A program made the translations under genes and the position numbers. A stretch of DNA of 13,991 nucleotides from an uncultured Rhodospirillaceae bacterium (GTDB taxonomy: Bacteria > Pseudomonadota > Alphaproteobacteria > Rhodospirillales > Casp-alpha2): assembly GCA_913048145.1 (NCBI GenBank), contig CAJWVP010000031.1, positions 1 through 13,991 of the forward strand, given 5' to 3'. Below, in pieces: positions 1 through 7,311 of the stretch. The notes beneath the pieces were generated by a model. It was not told where the DNA came from. It was given only the letters and a program-made list of their open reading frames with translations, and ran no database searches. Numbering within the stretch: the first letter of the stretch is position 1; the number at the start of each line of letters is the position of its first letter.

Positions 1-13
1 GGTAAGTGGCCAT
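1..13 (-). CDS. 5' end of an unidentified minus-strand gene running off the left edge
   Basis: Only the start is inside the window. An ATG on the minus strand (11-13) is followed by codons reading Met-Ala-Thr-Tyr before the sequence ends. It is preceded, seven bases away, by a full AAGGAGGT ribosome binding site at 21-28. That strength and spacing make a real gene start likely. Four residues cannot identify the product. The gene would be divergent from the small gene at 392 and share its upstream region. Confidence 0.55.
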
Positions 14-20
14 GTGTAAT

Positions 21-28
21 ACCTCCTT
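21..28 (-). promoter_or_regulatory. Strong ribosome binding site of the left-edge gene
   Basis: Read on the minus strand this is AAGGAGGT, fully complementary to the 3' end of 16S rRNA, seven bases before an ATG at 11-13. It is the main evidence that a gene leaves the window on the left. Confidence 0.6.
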
Positions 29-135
29 CCTATACTCAGTCGGAACCTTGAACGCAGTCCGTTCAACTACCTGAGGAAAATCGTGTTACGCTTTCTTAGA
101 TGCGCTCGAATTTTGTCCGTTTCCGCACCGTCGGC

Positions 136-151
136 GCGATCGAAAGATCGC
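136..151. repeat. Perfect inverted repeat with GAAA loop
   Basis: GCGATC and GATCGC flank a GAAA loop, so a plus-strand RNA would form a six-pair stem closed by a GNRA tetraloop. No T-run follows on either strand, so it is not an intrinsic terminator. It lies in the divergent spacer and could be a leader hairpin or an operator half-site pair. It is short enough to be chance. Confidence 0.3.
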
Positions 152-391
152 ACAACCCAAACGTCCAAATCAAGAAATATATTCTATGAGTTCACTGATT
201 TTCTTCGATAGCTCAGGAAATAATTATTCTTTTTCAGTCCATTAGAAACGTTACGCCGACACTTCTACCCCTCTAGTAGCATCGGCGAACGCATGCGTTA
301 TATGCATGGGGCAATCAGGGATGTCGATTGTATTCAGTTGCGGTGAAAATTCTACGGCTATAAGGTATTCTGCATCGGGAAGGAGAATAAT

Positions 392-967
392 ATGGCTTTT
401 CTTCGGTTTGCGGTGCCGGAATATGATTTTCGACCCTTCAAGGATTTAAGCTGGACAGCACCAACCTTTCTCAGCGCGGATGAGATTGCCTCGCGCATTG
501 AAGGTCAGACAAACGGTGATGCCAGCGCCCATGGCTGCGCCGCTATTGAGGTGGATGCGGAGGTCTTTGAGAAGTTCGACGTGCGCGGAGAGCACTCTCA
601 CGCCGTCATGTGCGTAACGCCGTCCGTGGACGTGCACCTTCTAGGCCGTTCTTACGCATGGTGGAACCAACGGGTGCTGTTATTGGATTCCGTTGATCCG
701 TCGAATATGAACGTCGTATTCGAATGGCGGACACCGCGCCCAATGAACACGCGATTGGGTCCGGATGATGGTGTAACCATTCCCGGCGGGGTCTACTACG
801 TTATCTCGTCGCATATGTATGATGACCATTGGATGGCGAATCGTACGATCACCGATAACGACTGGGACGGCGGCGAAGCAGCCAACGGTTTTAGAGTTCT
901 CGGAGCATCGAAAGACGACGCTAACGAGTTCTGCGAATGCAATTTGAGTTTCAGCTGGTCGAACTAA
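392..967 (+). CDS. Hypothetical protein, 191 aa
   Basis: I do not recognise this family. The start is secure: AAGGAG at 380-385 lies six bases before the ATG. The product is an acidic, soluble-looking protein rich in Trp, Asp and Asn. It has no signal peptide and no membrane segment. The middle holds a beta-rich stretch (around residues 88-112), the C-terminal third contains repeated acidic and aromatic patches (MYDDHW, NDWDGG), and the end has a Cys-Glu-Cys pair. A second small gene follows 23 bases later, so the two are probably co-transcribed. The neighbouring hopanoid operon is convergent and gives no clue to function. Confidence 0.72.
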   Translation: MAFLRFAVPEYDFRPFKDLSWTAPTFLSADEIASRIEGQTNGDASAHGCAAIEVDAEVFEKFDVRGEHSHAVMCVTPSVDVHLLGRSYAWWNQRVLLLDSVDPSNMNVVFEWRTPRPMNTRLGPDDGVTIPGGVYYVISSHMYDDHWMANRTITDNDWDGGEAANGFRVLGASKDDANEFCECNLSFSWSN

Positions 968-990
968 TTAGCGGATAAGGAGTACATAAG

Positions 991-1233
991 ATGGCCCGAA
1001 TTCTTCCTGATAACCTTGTCCCTGATTTCTTGGATGCCTATAGAGTAACAAGCTTGGCCGACGACTGTTCCGCTGATCAATTGACTATTAAGATCTGGGA
1101 CAAATACGGCAAAAAGCCCGAGGACGGCAAAGAGCAAGCAACCGGCTCATTCATAGCCGCTATTGTCCTCTGCGACGACTGCAGCAAAGGTGTGCAGTTG
1201 CATCGCGAAGAATTGGAAGCCGTTCACGAATAG
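991..1233 (+). CDS. Hypothetical protein, 80 aa
   Basis: A small acidic protein of unknown family, starting at an ATG behind a clear AAGGAG. It contains a Cys-Asp-Asp-Cys motif near residues 62-65 and another Asp-Asp-Cys near residue 26, which could bind a metal or form a disulfide. No signal peptide or membrane helix is visible. It lies 23 bases downstream of the 191-residue gene on the same strand and probably forms a two-gene unit with it. Its stop is six bases from the convergent stop of the phosphotransferase gene at 1240, with no obvious terminator between them. Confidence 0.68.
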   Translation: MARILPDNLVPDFLDAYRVTSLADDCSADQLTIKIWDKYGKKPEDGKEQATGSFIAAIVLCDDCSKGVQLHREELEAVHE

Positions 1234-1239
1234 CGAGGC

Positions 1240-1863
1240 CTAAGACGTCTCTTTTCTAGCGACCGCCTGTCGGCGGCGCTTCTGCAACTTATACCATGTC
1301 ATCAGGGCGAAGGCAGGCGCGCCGACGGAAGCGCCGACCACGAACGGCATTTGCCATCCCAGCCAAACGACGGGCGCAAACAGATATAGAACGTCGTCGA
1401 AGTCAAACCCCGCAAAACCCGAGTAGGCTTTTTCGCCAGTGTCCTTGTTCATCTGATCGATATATTCTGCGAAAACCTCAGCGGCAAACACGCCCAATGC
1501 ACCCATGACCCCCATGAAGATTGCCCAATCGCCAAGGAAACTGTGACGCAATCCAATGCCAGCGCCCAGAAAAAACAGGGACGTCACGGCCACATCGCAA
1601 CCCATGTCGAACTTGTGCCCCCAGGGGCTAGTCTTACCACTAACGCGGGCCAGCTCACCGTCAGCACGGTCAAGAAAAGCAGAAAACAGCCACAACCATC
1701 CACCCCAGATATCCCACGAGCGTTCACCAACAGCAAAACACGCGCAGGCGAAGATGCCTGAGATCAATCGGACTGTCGTCAAGTGATTGGGGGTAATAGG
1801 CGTGTTGACCAGAGGAAGAATACACACGCGTGCAATCTTGTGGGTCCAGGAATCACCAACCAT
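1240..1863 (-). CDS. CDP-alcohol phosphatidyltransferase family membrane protein
   Basis: Predicted to transfer a phosphoalcohol group from a CDP-activated donor to an alcohol acceptor in the inner membrane. The full family signature is present: D65, D68-G69, A72-R73, G82, D86 and D90, in the spacing DxxDGxxAR-x8-GxxxDxxxD. These are the metal-binding and catalytic aspartates. Several hydrophobic membrane segments surround the motif, and the length of 207 aa is normal. It starts 36 bases after the hpnK stop on the same strand, so it is probably the last gene of the hpnL-I-J-K operon. No strong ribosome binding site is visible. Donor and acceptor cannot be read from the sequence; candidates include phosphatidyl transfer to a polyol or transfer to a hopanoid head group. 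A paralogue with the same motif lies at 6601. Confidence 0.88.
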   Translation of the reverse strand: MVGDSWTHKIARVCILPLVNTPITPNHLTTVRLISGIFACACFAVGERSWDIWGGWLWLFSAFLDRADGELARVSGKTSPWGHKFDMGCDVAVTSLFFLGAGIGLRHSFLGDWAIFMGVMGALGVFAAEVFAEYIDQMNKDTGEKAYSGFAGFDFDDVLYLFAPVVWLGWQMPFVVGASVGAPAFALMTWYKLQKRRRQAVARKETS

Positions 1864-1899
1864 GGCGTCGCATTTCAGACGTAAACGTTAATGGAAAAA

Positions 1900-2745
1900 T
1901 CATGGAATATCCCGAAATGAGATCAAATCCGCGTCCTTGACGGCACGTCGCACGTCGTCATGGAGCAGCGCTCGATACTCCTCTACAAACTGATAGTCAT
2001 AAGCTGCGTCTTCGGTCTCCGGCCCACGTCTCGTCGCCGGATGACACACGACCTCACTAACCCCATCAGGCAATGATTCGAGGATCGGTTTTAGGCGTTC
2101 CAGGTTCATACGACCCGTGTCCCGCAGGCCGTACATGCGGTCATTCACGCGAATTTCATAGCGGGCCGCGCGGCGTCGCATGAGTGAGATCCACATGCCT
2201 ATAAAATGTTCGGCCACAGATACCTTCCCCTGGGGTGGCGGTGGTTCGAAGGGAATACGGATCGCACGCAGGCCGTAATCTTTGCCGATCCGCAAGATCA
2301 TGCTGAACACAGTGGGGTGGATGTGCAGATGGTTGTGGGCATTAACGTGATCCAGCGACAATCCCGTCTTCGCAAAGGCCTCGAATTGCGCGCGAATTTC
2401 TCGAGCCAATTGTCGACGGACGTGGGGCAGAAAAAAATATCGGACGCCTGCCCGGAACAAATTGGTGTCAAACCTCCCCAGCGCATCCACCAGATCGGGA
2501 ACTTGCGAAGCTGGCAGGATCGGGCGCCCACGCACGATGACTAAATGTAAACCTACACCCATTTGGGGAATCTGCTTGGCCCGTTGCACCGCATCGTCCG
2601 CGGCGGGAGCGCCAACCATCAGGCAAGTAGTGGTCAGAATACCATGACGATAGGCGTCTTCGATAGCCTCGTTGACAGGTGTCGAGATACCAAAATCGTC
2701 AGCTGTGACGATGATCCGTTTCAGGCGGCGTTCTCCCGTCCCCAC
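1900..2745 (-). CDS. hpnK: HpnK, hopanoid-associated sugar deacetylase (YdjC/ChbG family)
   Basis: Known HpnK removes the acetyl group from bacteriohopanetetrol N-acetylglucosamine, giving the glucosamine form. The YdjC/ChbG fold is shown by the N-terminal TADDFG (D16-D17), H67 in VGLHL, and a His-rich stretch HNHLHIHP near residues 132-141, which together form the metal site. The stretch MVGAPAADDAV and the following GRPILP are typical of HpnK rather than chitooligosaccharide deacetylases. The listed start is a GTG overlapping the end of hpnJ by 25 bases and has no clear ribosome binding site. A GGGAG lies just before an in-frame CTG at 2724, so the true start may be seven codons later. Translational coupling to hpnJ is likely. 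Confidence 0.92.
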   Translation of the reverse strand: MGTGERRLKRIIVTADDFGISTPVNEAIEDAYRHGILTTTCLMVGAPAADDAVQRAKQIPQMGVGLHLVIVRGRPILPASQVPDLVDALGRFDTNLFRAGVRYFFLPHVRRQLAREIRAQFEAFAKTGLSLDHVNAHNHLHIHPTVFSMILRIGKDYGLRAIRIPFEPPPPQGKVSVAEHFIGMWISLMRRRAARYEIRVNDRMYGLRDTGRMNLERLKPILESLPDGVSEVVCHPATRRGPETEDAAYDYQFVEEYRALLHDDVRRAVKDADLISFRDIP

Positions 2746-4163
2746 AGGAACTTGAAAAATTCCTTACCTTCACGAAGCTGCCGCTTCATCACGTCCGCGT
2801 CTCGGAACATGTCGACGGTCAGTTGCGCCATCTTACCAGGGCGGAAGTAGAATTTCTTGTAGAAGACCTCGACAGCATCGAAAATTTCATCCTTGGAAAG
2901 ATGCGGATAGCTGAGGACGCTCTCTTGCGTGCCGCTGTCGTTAACCAGGCCTTCCGTCACTTCCTCCGTTTGCAGCCATCCGTTCTCGATGGCCTGATCG
3001 TAGAGAAATGTGCCAGGATAGGTCGCCGGCAGGGAAACCTGAATGGTCCGCGGATTGATCTCCTTCGCGTATGCGATGGTTTCCTGGATGGTATCCTGTG
3101 TCTCTCCGGGCAGGCCCATGATGAAGCAGCCGTGAATGACGACGCCCAAGTCATGGCAGTCCTGCGTGAACTTGCGGGCGAAATCGAGCCTAACGCCCTT
3201 CTTCATATTGTTCAGAATTTTCTGGTTGCCAGATTCGTACCCAACTAATAACAGTCGCAGGCCGTTCTCTTTCAGTACTTCCAGCGTCTTCCTCGGCACA
3301 TTGGCCTTCGCGTTGCACGACCAAGTTACACCCAGTTTACCAAGCTCCTTGGCCAGTGCTTCGACGTGTTCAATATTGTCGGTCAAAGTGTCGTCATCGA
3401 AAAAGAATTCTTTGACCTCGGGGAAAGCATCACGGGCGTACTCCACCTCCTTAGCGATGTTCTCAACCGATCGGGTCCGGTAATTATGCCCGCTGATGGT
3501 CTGCGGCCAAAGGCAATAAGTGCATCGCGATTTGCAGCCCCGGCCCGTGTAAATGGACATGTAGGGGTGCAGCATGTAGCCGTTGTAATAGTTTTTGGGA
3601 TCCAGAAACTTCTTATAAATGGGCGTCACCCACGGCAGGGTATCCATGTCATGGATAATGGCGCGCGGACCGGTGAACTTGATCTCATCCCCATCGCGAT
3701 AATAGAGCCCCATCACATCAGCCAGAGGGCGGCCTTCGCAGACCTCCTTAATGGTAAAGTCGAATTCCTTGTCGCAAACAAAATCGATGTTCGGATGCTG
3801 GGTCAGGGTCTCTTTCCAGCGAACAACCACGTGGGCGCCGCAGAACCCGATCAACAAGTCCGGGTTGGCCTCCTTCAGCGCGCCGGCAACTTGGACGTCA
3901 TTCTCGAAAGTGGGTGTCGAAGTATAGACAATCAGGACCTCATGCTTCAGCGCTTCGGGTATGATCTGGTCCAGGGTGTAACCACCGGCCGGACCATCGA
4001 TTAGTGTGCTGTCGGGTACCAACGCGGCCAACTGTGCGAGCCAAGTGGGATACCAGAACGACCGGACCTCGCGCTTGCATTGGTAACGCGACCCAGCGCC
4101 GCCATCGAAACCTTCGAAGGACGGTGGACTGAGGAACAGTGTTTTGCAGAAAGTTTGTGTCAT
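2721..4163 (-). CDS. hpnJ: HpnJ, hopanoid-associated B12-binding radical SAM protein
   Basis: HpnJ is required to convert bacteriohopanetetrol glucosamine to the cyclitol ether, a ring contraction of the sugar. The 480-residue product has an N-terminal cobalamin-binding-type domain (about residues 5-145) beginning with TLFLSPPSFEGFDGGAGSRY, a family hallmark. The radical SAM domain follows, with CxxxCxxC at C210, C214 and C217 for the 4Fe-4S cluster. The stretch EFFFDDDT and the C-terminal FYKKFYFRP are also typical. I chose the ATG at 4163 because AGGTG lies five bases upstream and the family motif begins eight residues in. A longer in-frame opening to 4274 would run into hpnI. It starts 14 bases after hpnI. 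Confidence 0.95.
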   Translation of the reverse strand: MTQTFCKTLFLSPPSFEGFDGGAGSRYQCKREVRSFWYPTWLAQLAALVPDSTLIDGPAGGYTLDQIIPEALKHEVLIVYTSTPTFENDVQVAGALKEANPDLLIGFCGAHVVVRWKETLTQHPNIDFVCDKEFDFTIKEVCEGRPLADVMGLYYRDGDEIKFTGPRAIIHDMDTLPWVTPIYKKFLDPKNYYNGYMLHPYMSIYTGRGCKSRCTYCLWPQTISGHNYRTRSVENIAKEVEYARDAFPEVKEFFFDDDTLTDNIEHVEALAKELGKLGVTWSCNAKANVPRKTLEVLKENGLRLLLVGYESGNQKILNNMKKGVRLDFARKFTQDCHDLGVVIHGCFIMGLPGETQDTIQETIAYAKEINPRTIQVSLPATYPGTFLYDQAIENGWLQTEEVTEGLVNDSGTQESVLSYPHLSKDEIFDAVEVFYKKFYFRPGKMAQLTVDMFRDADVMKRQLREGKEFFKFLWGRENAA

Positions 4164-4168
4164 TTTCT

Positions 4169-4173
4169 CACCT
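4169..4173 (-). promoter_or_regulatory. Ribosome binding site that fixes the hpnJ start
   Basis: Read on the minus strand, AGGTG lies five bases before the ATG at 4163. It supports that start over the longer in-frame opening that extends back into hpnI. Confidence 0.5.
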
Positions 4174-4177
4174 GAAT

Positions 4178-5329
4178 TCACGATACGTCCTGAAGTGCGC
4201 TGTTCGCCCCGACTGTCAATACCTGCTCGCGCCAATGAACTTTTCTGCCAAAGTAGCCCGAGATACGCACGCAAAGCGACATCAAATCGCGAAGCGGAAT
4301 TAGCCAGGGCGCTATTGCTCCTTGTCCTTTGATGGTGTCACAGACAACAAGATGCAATGCTAAGCGAAAGAAGGCCACTATAATGATGGGCGAAGCGGAC
4401 AACCAGCCGCTCAGACCACCGAACGACAATAAGGCGGCAGCGACCACCGACAAGAACAAACCTTCGGTGATGCTAGATAAGGCATAAGAAAGCGGCTTGA
4501 CGTTCTTAATAGTCCGCGCCCACCGGACTTCATGGAGGAACAGAGATCTCATGCTGGGTTCATGGACGATGTTGCTAACCACATATGGGACCAAGGCAAC
4601 TTTCTGGCCCTGTCGATGAACAAGGTTCCCCAACATGTAGTCATCAGCCAAGACATCCACCAGAGCGGCGAAGCCACCAATGTCTTCTAGGGCGCTGCGC
4701 CGCACCGCCATGGTCGCGCCGAAACAGAACGTCAATTGATCTCGCATTGCCGCGATCAATGCCGACGGAAAAAACCAATCATTGATAAACATAGCGCCCA
4801 GGGTCGATGGCAGGCCGTCGCGCGCGCTTCCGGAATAGAGGCAAGTTGCAGCACTGACATGGGGGTCGTCGAACGCTGCTGCTACGGTCTGCAAATAGCT
4901 GCGCCCGACCCGCATATCGCTATCGGCGATAACAATAATGTCATGCTTAGCGCGATCGAGCATGTTCGCAAGATTGCTAATTTTTAAATTGCTGCCGTGT
5001 ACGCGATCATCGACTACCAAAGAAATGTCTTGCCCCGGCAACTCCTCGATCAGCTGTTTGACCGTGGGGACGGCGGGATCTTGATCGCTCCTAAGGCCGA
5101 ATACAACTTGGTAATCGGGATAATCCTGATCGCAGAACGATCGCAGATTCTCTAGAAGTTCGACCTCGTCACCGCAAAGGGGTTTCAAAACCGTCACGCC
5201 AGGACCCATGTGCCGCGGGGCGCGGTCGAGAATTCGGCGGAATTGCCACGCGCCAACAATCGCCGTCACCAAGTAGGCCGCCGGCAAGATCGTGAGAACC
5301 AATCCGAATATTGTGAAGGCGTTCAGCAT
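4178..5329 (-). CDS. hpnI: HpnI, hopanoid-associated glycosyltransferase (ceramide glucosyltransferase-like)
   Basis: Known HpnI attaches N-acetylglucosamine to bacteriohopanetetrol, the first step toward glucosamine and cyclitol ether hopanoids. The 383-residue product has an N-terminal membrane anchor (about residues 3-27) and a GT-A glycosyltransferase domain with VLKPLCG, the DxD motif at D136-S-D138, acidic residues D229-D230, and HxxRW at H266-R269-W270. This D, DxD, D, (H/Q)xxRW series is that of ceramide glucosyltransferases. Two or three C-terminal membrane segments follow. I chose the ATG at 5329, where the membrane anchor begins. The frame stays open to a TTG at 5407, but those residues are basic and unlike the family. 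This leaves a 119-base gap after hpnL. Confidence 0.94.
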   Translation of the reverse strand: MLNAFTIFGLVLTILPAAYLVTAIVGAWQFRRILDRAPRHMGPGVTVLKPLCGDEVELLENLRSFCDQDYPDYQVVFGLRSDQDPAVPTVKQLIEELPGQDISLVVDDRVHGSNLKISNLANMLDRAKHDIIVIADSDMRVGRSYLQTVAAAFDDPHVSAATCLYSGSARDGLPSTLGAMFINDWFFPSALIAAMRDQLTFCFGATMAVRRSALEDIGGFAALVDVLADDYMLGNLVHRQGQKVALVPYVVSNIVHEPSMRSLFLHEVRWARTIKNVKPLSYALSSITEGLFLSVVAAALLSFGGLSGWLSASPIIIVAFFRLALHLVVCDTIKGQGAIAPWLIPLRDLMSLCVRISGYFGRKVHWREQVLTVGANSALQDVS

Positions 5330-5448
5330 TCGCCGAAGCCCCTTTCCAAAATACCGATGGTTGTTCGGATACGGCGCATGTTTAATCCGATTCCTCCAAC
5401 CGCGCAATCATCGTTACTGATCAATCATTTAGCCTTAATTAAGATCAC

Positions 5449-6444
5449 TCAATCCTGCGCGCCATCGGCGTCTGCGCGACGGCGAAAAAGGGCGCGACCC
5501 TCAGCATGCTGCCAGAAGACAAGACCAGGGACATCAATGATCAACTCGCGAATACGGATAGAGAGGGAAATGGCCAAGGCCATGGGCGCAGGAATACCGA
5601 TCAAGGACCCAAGCACCACGAAGGCGCCTTCTTGAACACCGTAGCTATTGGGCACTACAAAAGCGGCATCGCTGAGAGTGCTCGACAGGCTCTTCAGCAT
5701 AACGGCCTCGATGATTGAAATAGGGAATCCGAGCAAATAGGCCGCTAGCCAGACCTCTCCAGATTGCAAGATCAGCGCGAGCATACGCCACGTGGTGGCC
5801 GCAACAAGGGGTCCGATCCGGACGTAAACCTCACGGACAATAGCATCAACGGCTTCGGCCTTGTCGACCCATCCTCCAACAGTGTCTGACTTTATCACTT
5901 TTTGCGCGGAACGAGCGACGAATCCAAAGATGCCCGCTTTCTGAACGAAAACGAAGCCGGCAACCCCCGCCGCCAGTAAAACAATGCCGATCAAGCTCGA
6001 AATCACCAATTCGCTGTCCAGCGCCATAACCGCGAGCAAGCTGACGCCAATGACACCCCAGACAATGATCGTGATGACCTGGACGGTCTTATCTACGACT
6101 GCCGATGCCGCCGCATGGGCCGCATCAATCCCCCAAAGCACCAACACGCGGGCCTTGACGACTTCGCCACCAATGGACGCCACGGGAAGCAGCGTGTTCA
6201 CGGCGCGCCCCATCCATTGGGCGTAAAAAGCCTGGAAAAAACTTGGCGCATGTTCCTTGGCGAAAAGGAGCTGCCAGCATCGCGCATTCATAAAGACCGT
6301 CGGAAACCAGATGGCAGGCACCCAAAGCAGCGACCAGCCTGTCGACACCAACAAATCAACAATGTTCGTGACGCCCTCGTAAGCGACAAGCCCAGTCAAA
6401 ATCATTAATCCGACAGCCAGTCCGATATAGGGAACTATCTTCAA
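5449..6444 (-). CDS. hpnL: HpnL, hopanoid-associated integral membrane protein
   Basis: HpnL belongs to the lysylphosphatidylglycerol synthase transmembrane-domain superfamily. Its exact role in hopanoid biology is unsettled; a transport or flipping role is often suggested. The 331-residue product is almost entirely hydrophobic, with about seven or eight membrane segments. The conserved loop LPVASIGGEVVKAR (about residues 85-98) is typical of the superfamily. I chose a TTG start at 6444 because GGAGAGG lies eight bases upstream; a GTG at 6471 is the in-frame alternative and lacks a site. As first gene of the operon it sets the position of the promoter, which should lie in the spacer shared with the divergent gene at 6601. 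Confidence 0.9.
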   Translation of the reverse strand: MKIVPYIGLAVGLMILTGLVAYEGVTNIVDLLVSTGWSLLWVPAIWFPTVFMNARCWQLLFAKEHAPSFFQAFYAQWMGRAVNTLLPVASIGGEVVKARVLVLWGIDAAHAAASAVVDKTVQVITIIVWGVIGVSLLAVMALDSELVISSLIGIVLLAAGVAGFVFVQKAGIFGFVARSAQKVIKSDTVGGWVDKAEAVDAIVREVYVRIGPLVAATTWRMLALILQSGEVWLAAYLLGFPISIIEAVMLKSLSSTLSDAAFVVPNSYGVQEGAFVVLGSLIGIPAPMALAISLSIRIRELIIDVPGLVFWQHAEGRALFRRRADADGAQD

Positions 6445-6452
6445 GACGAAAC

Positions 6453-6459
6453 CCTCTCC
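6453..6459 (-). promoter_or_regulatory. Ribosome binding site supporting a TTG start for hpnL
   Basis: Read on the minus strand this is GGAGAGG, eight bases before a TTG at 6444. It lies inside the coding stretch of the longer GTG start, which has no such site, and so argues for the shorter protein. Confidence 0.45.
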
Positions 6460-6600
6460 GCGCGCGCCCACCAGCGCATGGAAGGGTGTTTTAAGATTTG
6501 ATTCAACACAAGGCCAACAGGAAATACATGGGGACGGCGCTTGCCTCGAACCGAACAGCCGTCTAAACCCCCTTTTTATATCGTTCCCACAGGGAAATAT

Positions 6601-7311
6601 ATGACTGTGAACAACTTGTCGTCACCTGACGGATCCTTCACCTTGCAGCGGCCAGGACAACTCTTCCCGCTAACCCGTCAACTCTCTTATCGACTCACGC
6701 CGATCATTTACCGTCTGCCCATATCGGCTAACCAGATCACGGCATTGTCCATGGTGACCGGGCTAGCAGGCGCAGGGTGTTTCTCGCAGGGTGATCAGTT
6801 TTGGGAAATCATAGGCGCAGTCTTTTTTGTAGTCTGCTACACCTTGGACAATTGTGACGGGGAAATTGCCCGACTCAATAATATGTCCTCAGAATGGGGC
6901 GCACACTTCGACGACTTGGTCGACTGGCTTGTCGACAGCGCCTTCTTCATCGGATTGGGATACGGAACGTGGCAAGCCGCCGATGAGATTTACTGGTTCT
7001 GGTTTGGCTTGGCTGCGGCGGCCGGCGCGACCATCGATTATATTATCGATTTGGTCATGAACGCGCGCGCCAAGAAAAACACAGAGTCAAAAAGCCGGGA
7101 TGAGAAAGCCGCCAATGTCCGCAAACCCGAAGATCTGGTCGATTGGCTAATATACATTTTGCACAAACTCAGCCGAGCCGACTTTTGTTTCATCGTTCTT
7201 GGGCTGGCCGTTTTCCATTTAACATGGGTGCTCCTGCCACTTGCCGCCGTCAGTGCTCAAGCCTATTGGATCACTGACCTATTTCAGAAGGCACGGGGCT
7301 GGCAAACCTGA
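6601..7311 (+). CDS. CDP-alcohol phosphatidyltransferase family membrane protein, second copy
   Basis: Predicted inner-membrane enzyme that moves a phosphoalcohol group from a CDP-linked donor. The signature is complete: D83, D86-G87, A90-R91, G100, D104 and D108. Hydrophobic segments lie on both sides, and a charged loop rich in Lys, Glu and Asp (about residues 155-180) separates the C-terminal helices. I chose the ATG at 6601, preceded by AGGGA. An upstream TTG at 6541 would add 20 residues. The 236-residue protein resembles the one at 1240 in the motif region (WGxxFD and a following FF-GxG), so the two are paralogues, but they are clearly diverged. It is transcribed away from hpnL and shares a 156-base spacer with it. 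Substrates are unknown. Confidence 0.86.
   Translation: MTVNNLSSPDGSFTLQRPGQLFPLTRQLSYRLTPIIYRLPISANQITALSMVTGLAGAGCFSQGDQFWEIIGAVFFVVCYTLDNCDGEIARLNNMSSEWGAHFDDLVDWLVDSAFFIGLGYGTWQAADEIYWFWFGLAAAAGATIDYIIDLVMNARAKKNTESKSRDEKAANVRKPEDLVDWLIYILHKLSRADFCFIVLGLAVFHLTWVLLPLAAVSAQAYWITDLFQKARGWQT

Larger units (their letters stand above)
14..391. other. Divergent intergenic region, no gene seen
   Basis: This 378-base spacer lies between two outward-facing genes and must hold the promoters of both. It is visibly AT-richer than the rest of the window. It contains a perfect short hairpin at 136-151. A loose promoter-like pair precedes the gene at 392 (CAGTTG at 335-340 and TATAAG at 359-364, 18 bases apart), but the match is too weak to call. 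No open reading frame with coding character was seen on either strand. Confidence 0.5.

Noticed and set aside
2823..3248. Plus-strand open frame of 141 codons opposite hpnJ
   Set aside because: Antisense to conserved radical SAM sequence with no independent support.
3366..4004. Long plus-strand open frame of 212 codons opposite hpnJ
   Set aside because: It lies wholly antisense to a confidently identified gene, has no ribosome binding site of note, and its protein looks like a reverse-complement shadow.
5210..5635. Plus-strand open frame of 141 codons across the hpnL-hpnI junction
   Set aside because: It covers the ends of two well-supported minus-strand genes, and its composition (runs of Arg, Ser and Pro) is typical of a shadow frame.
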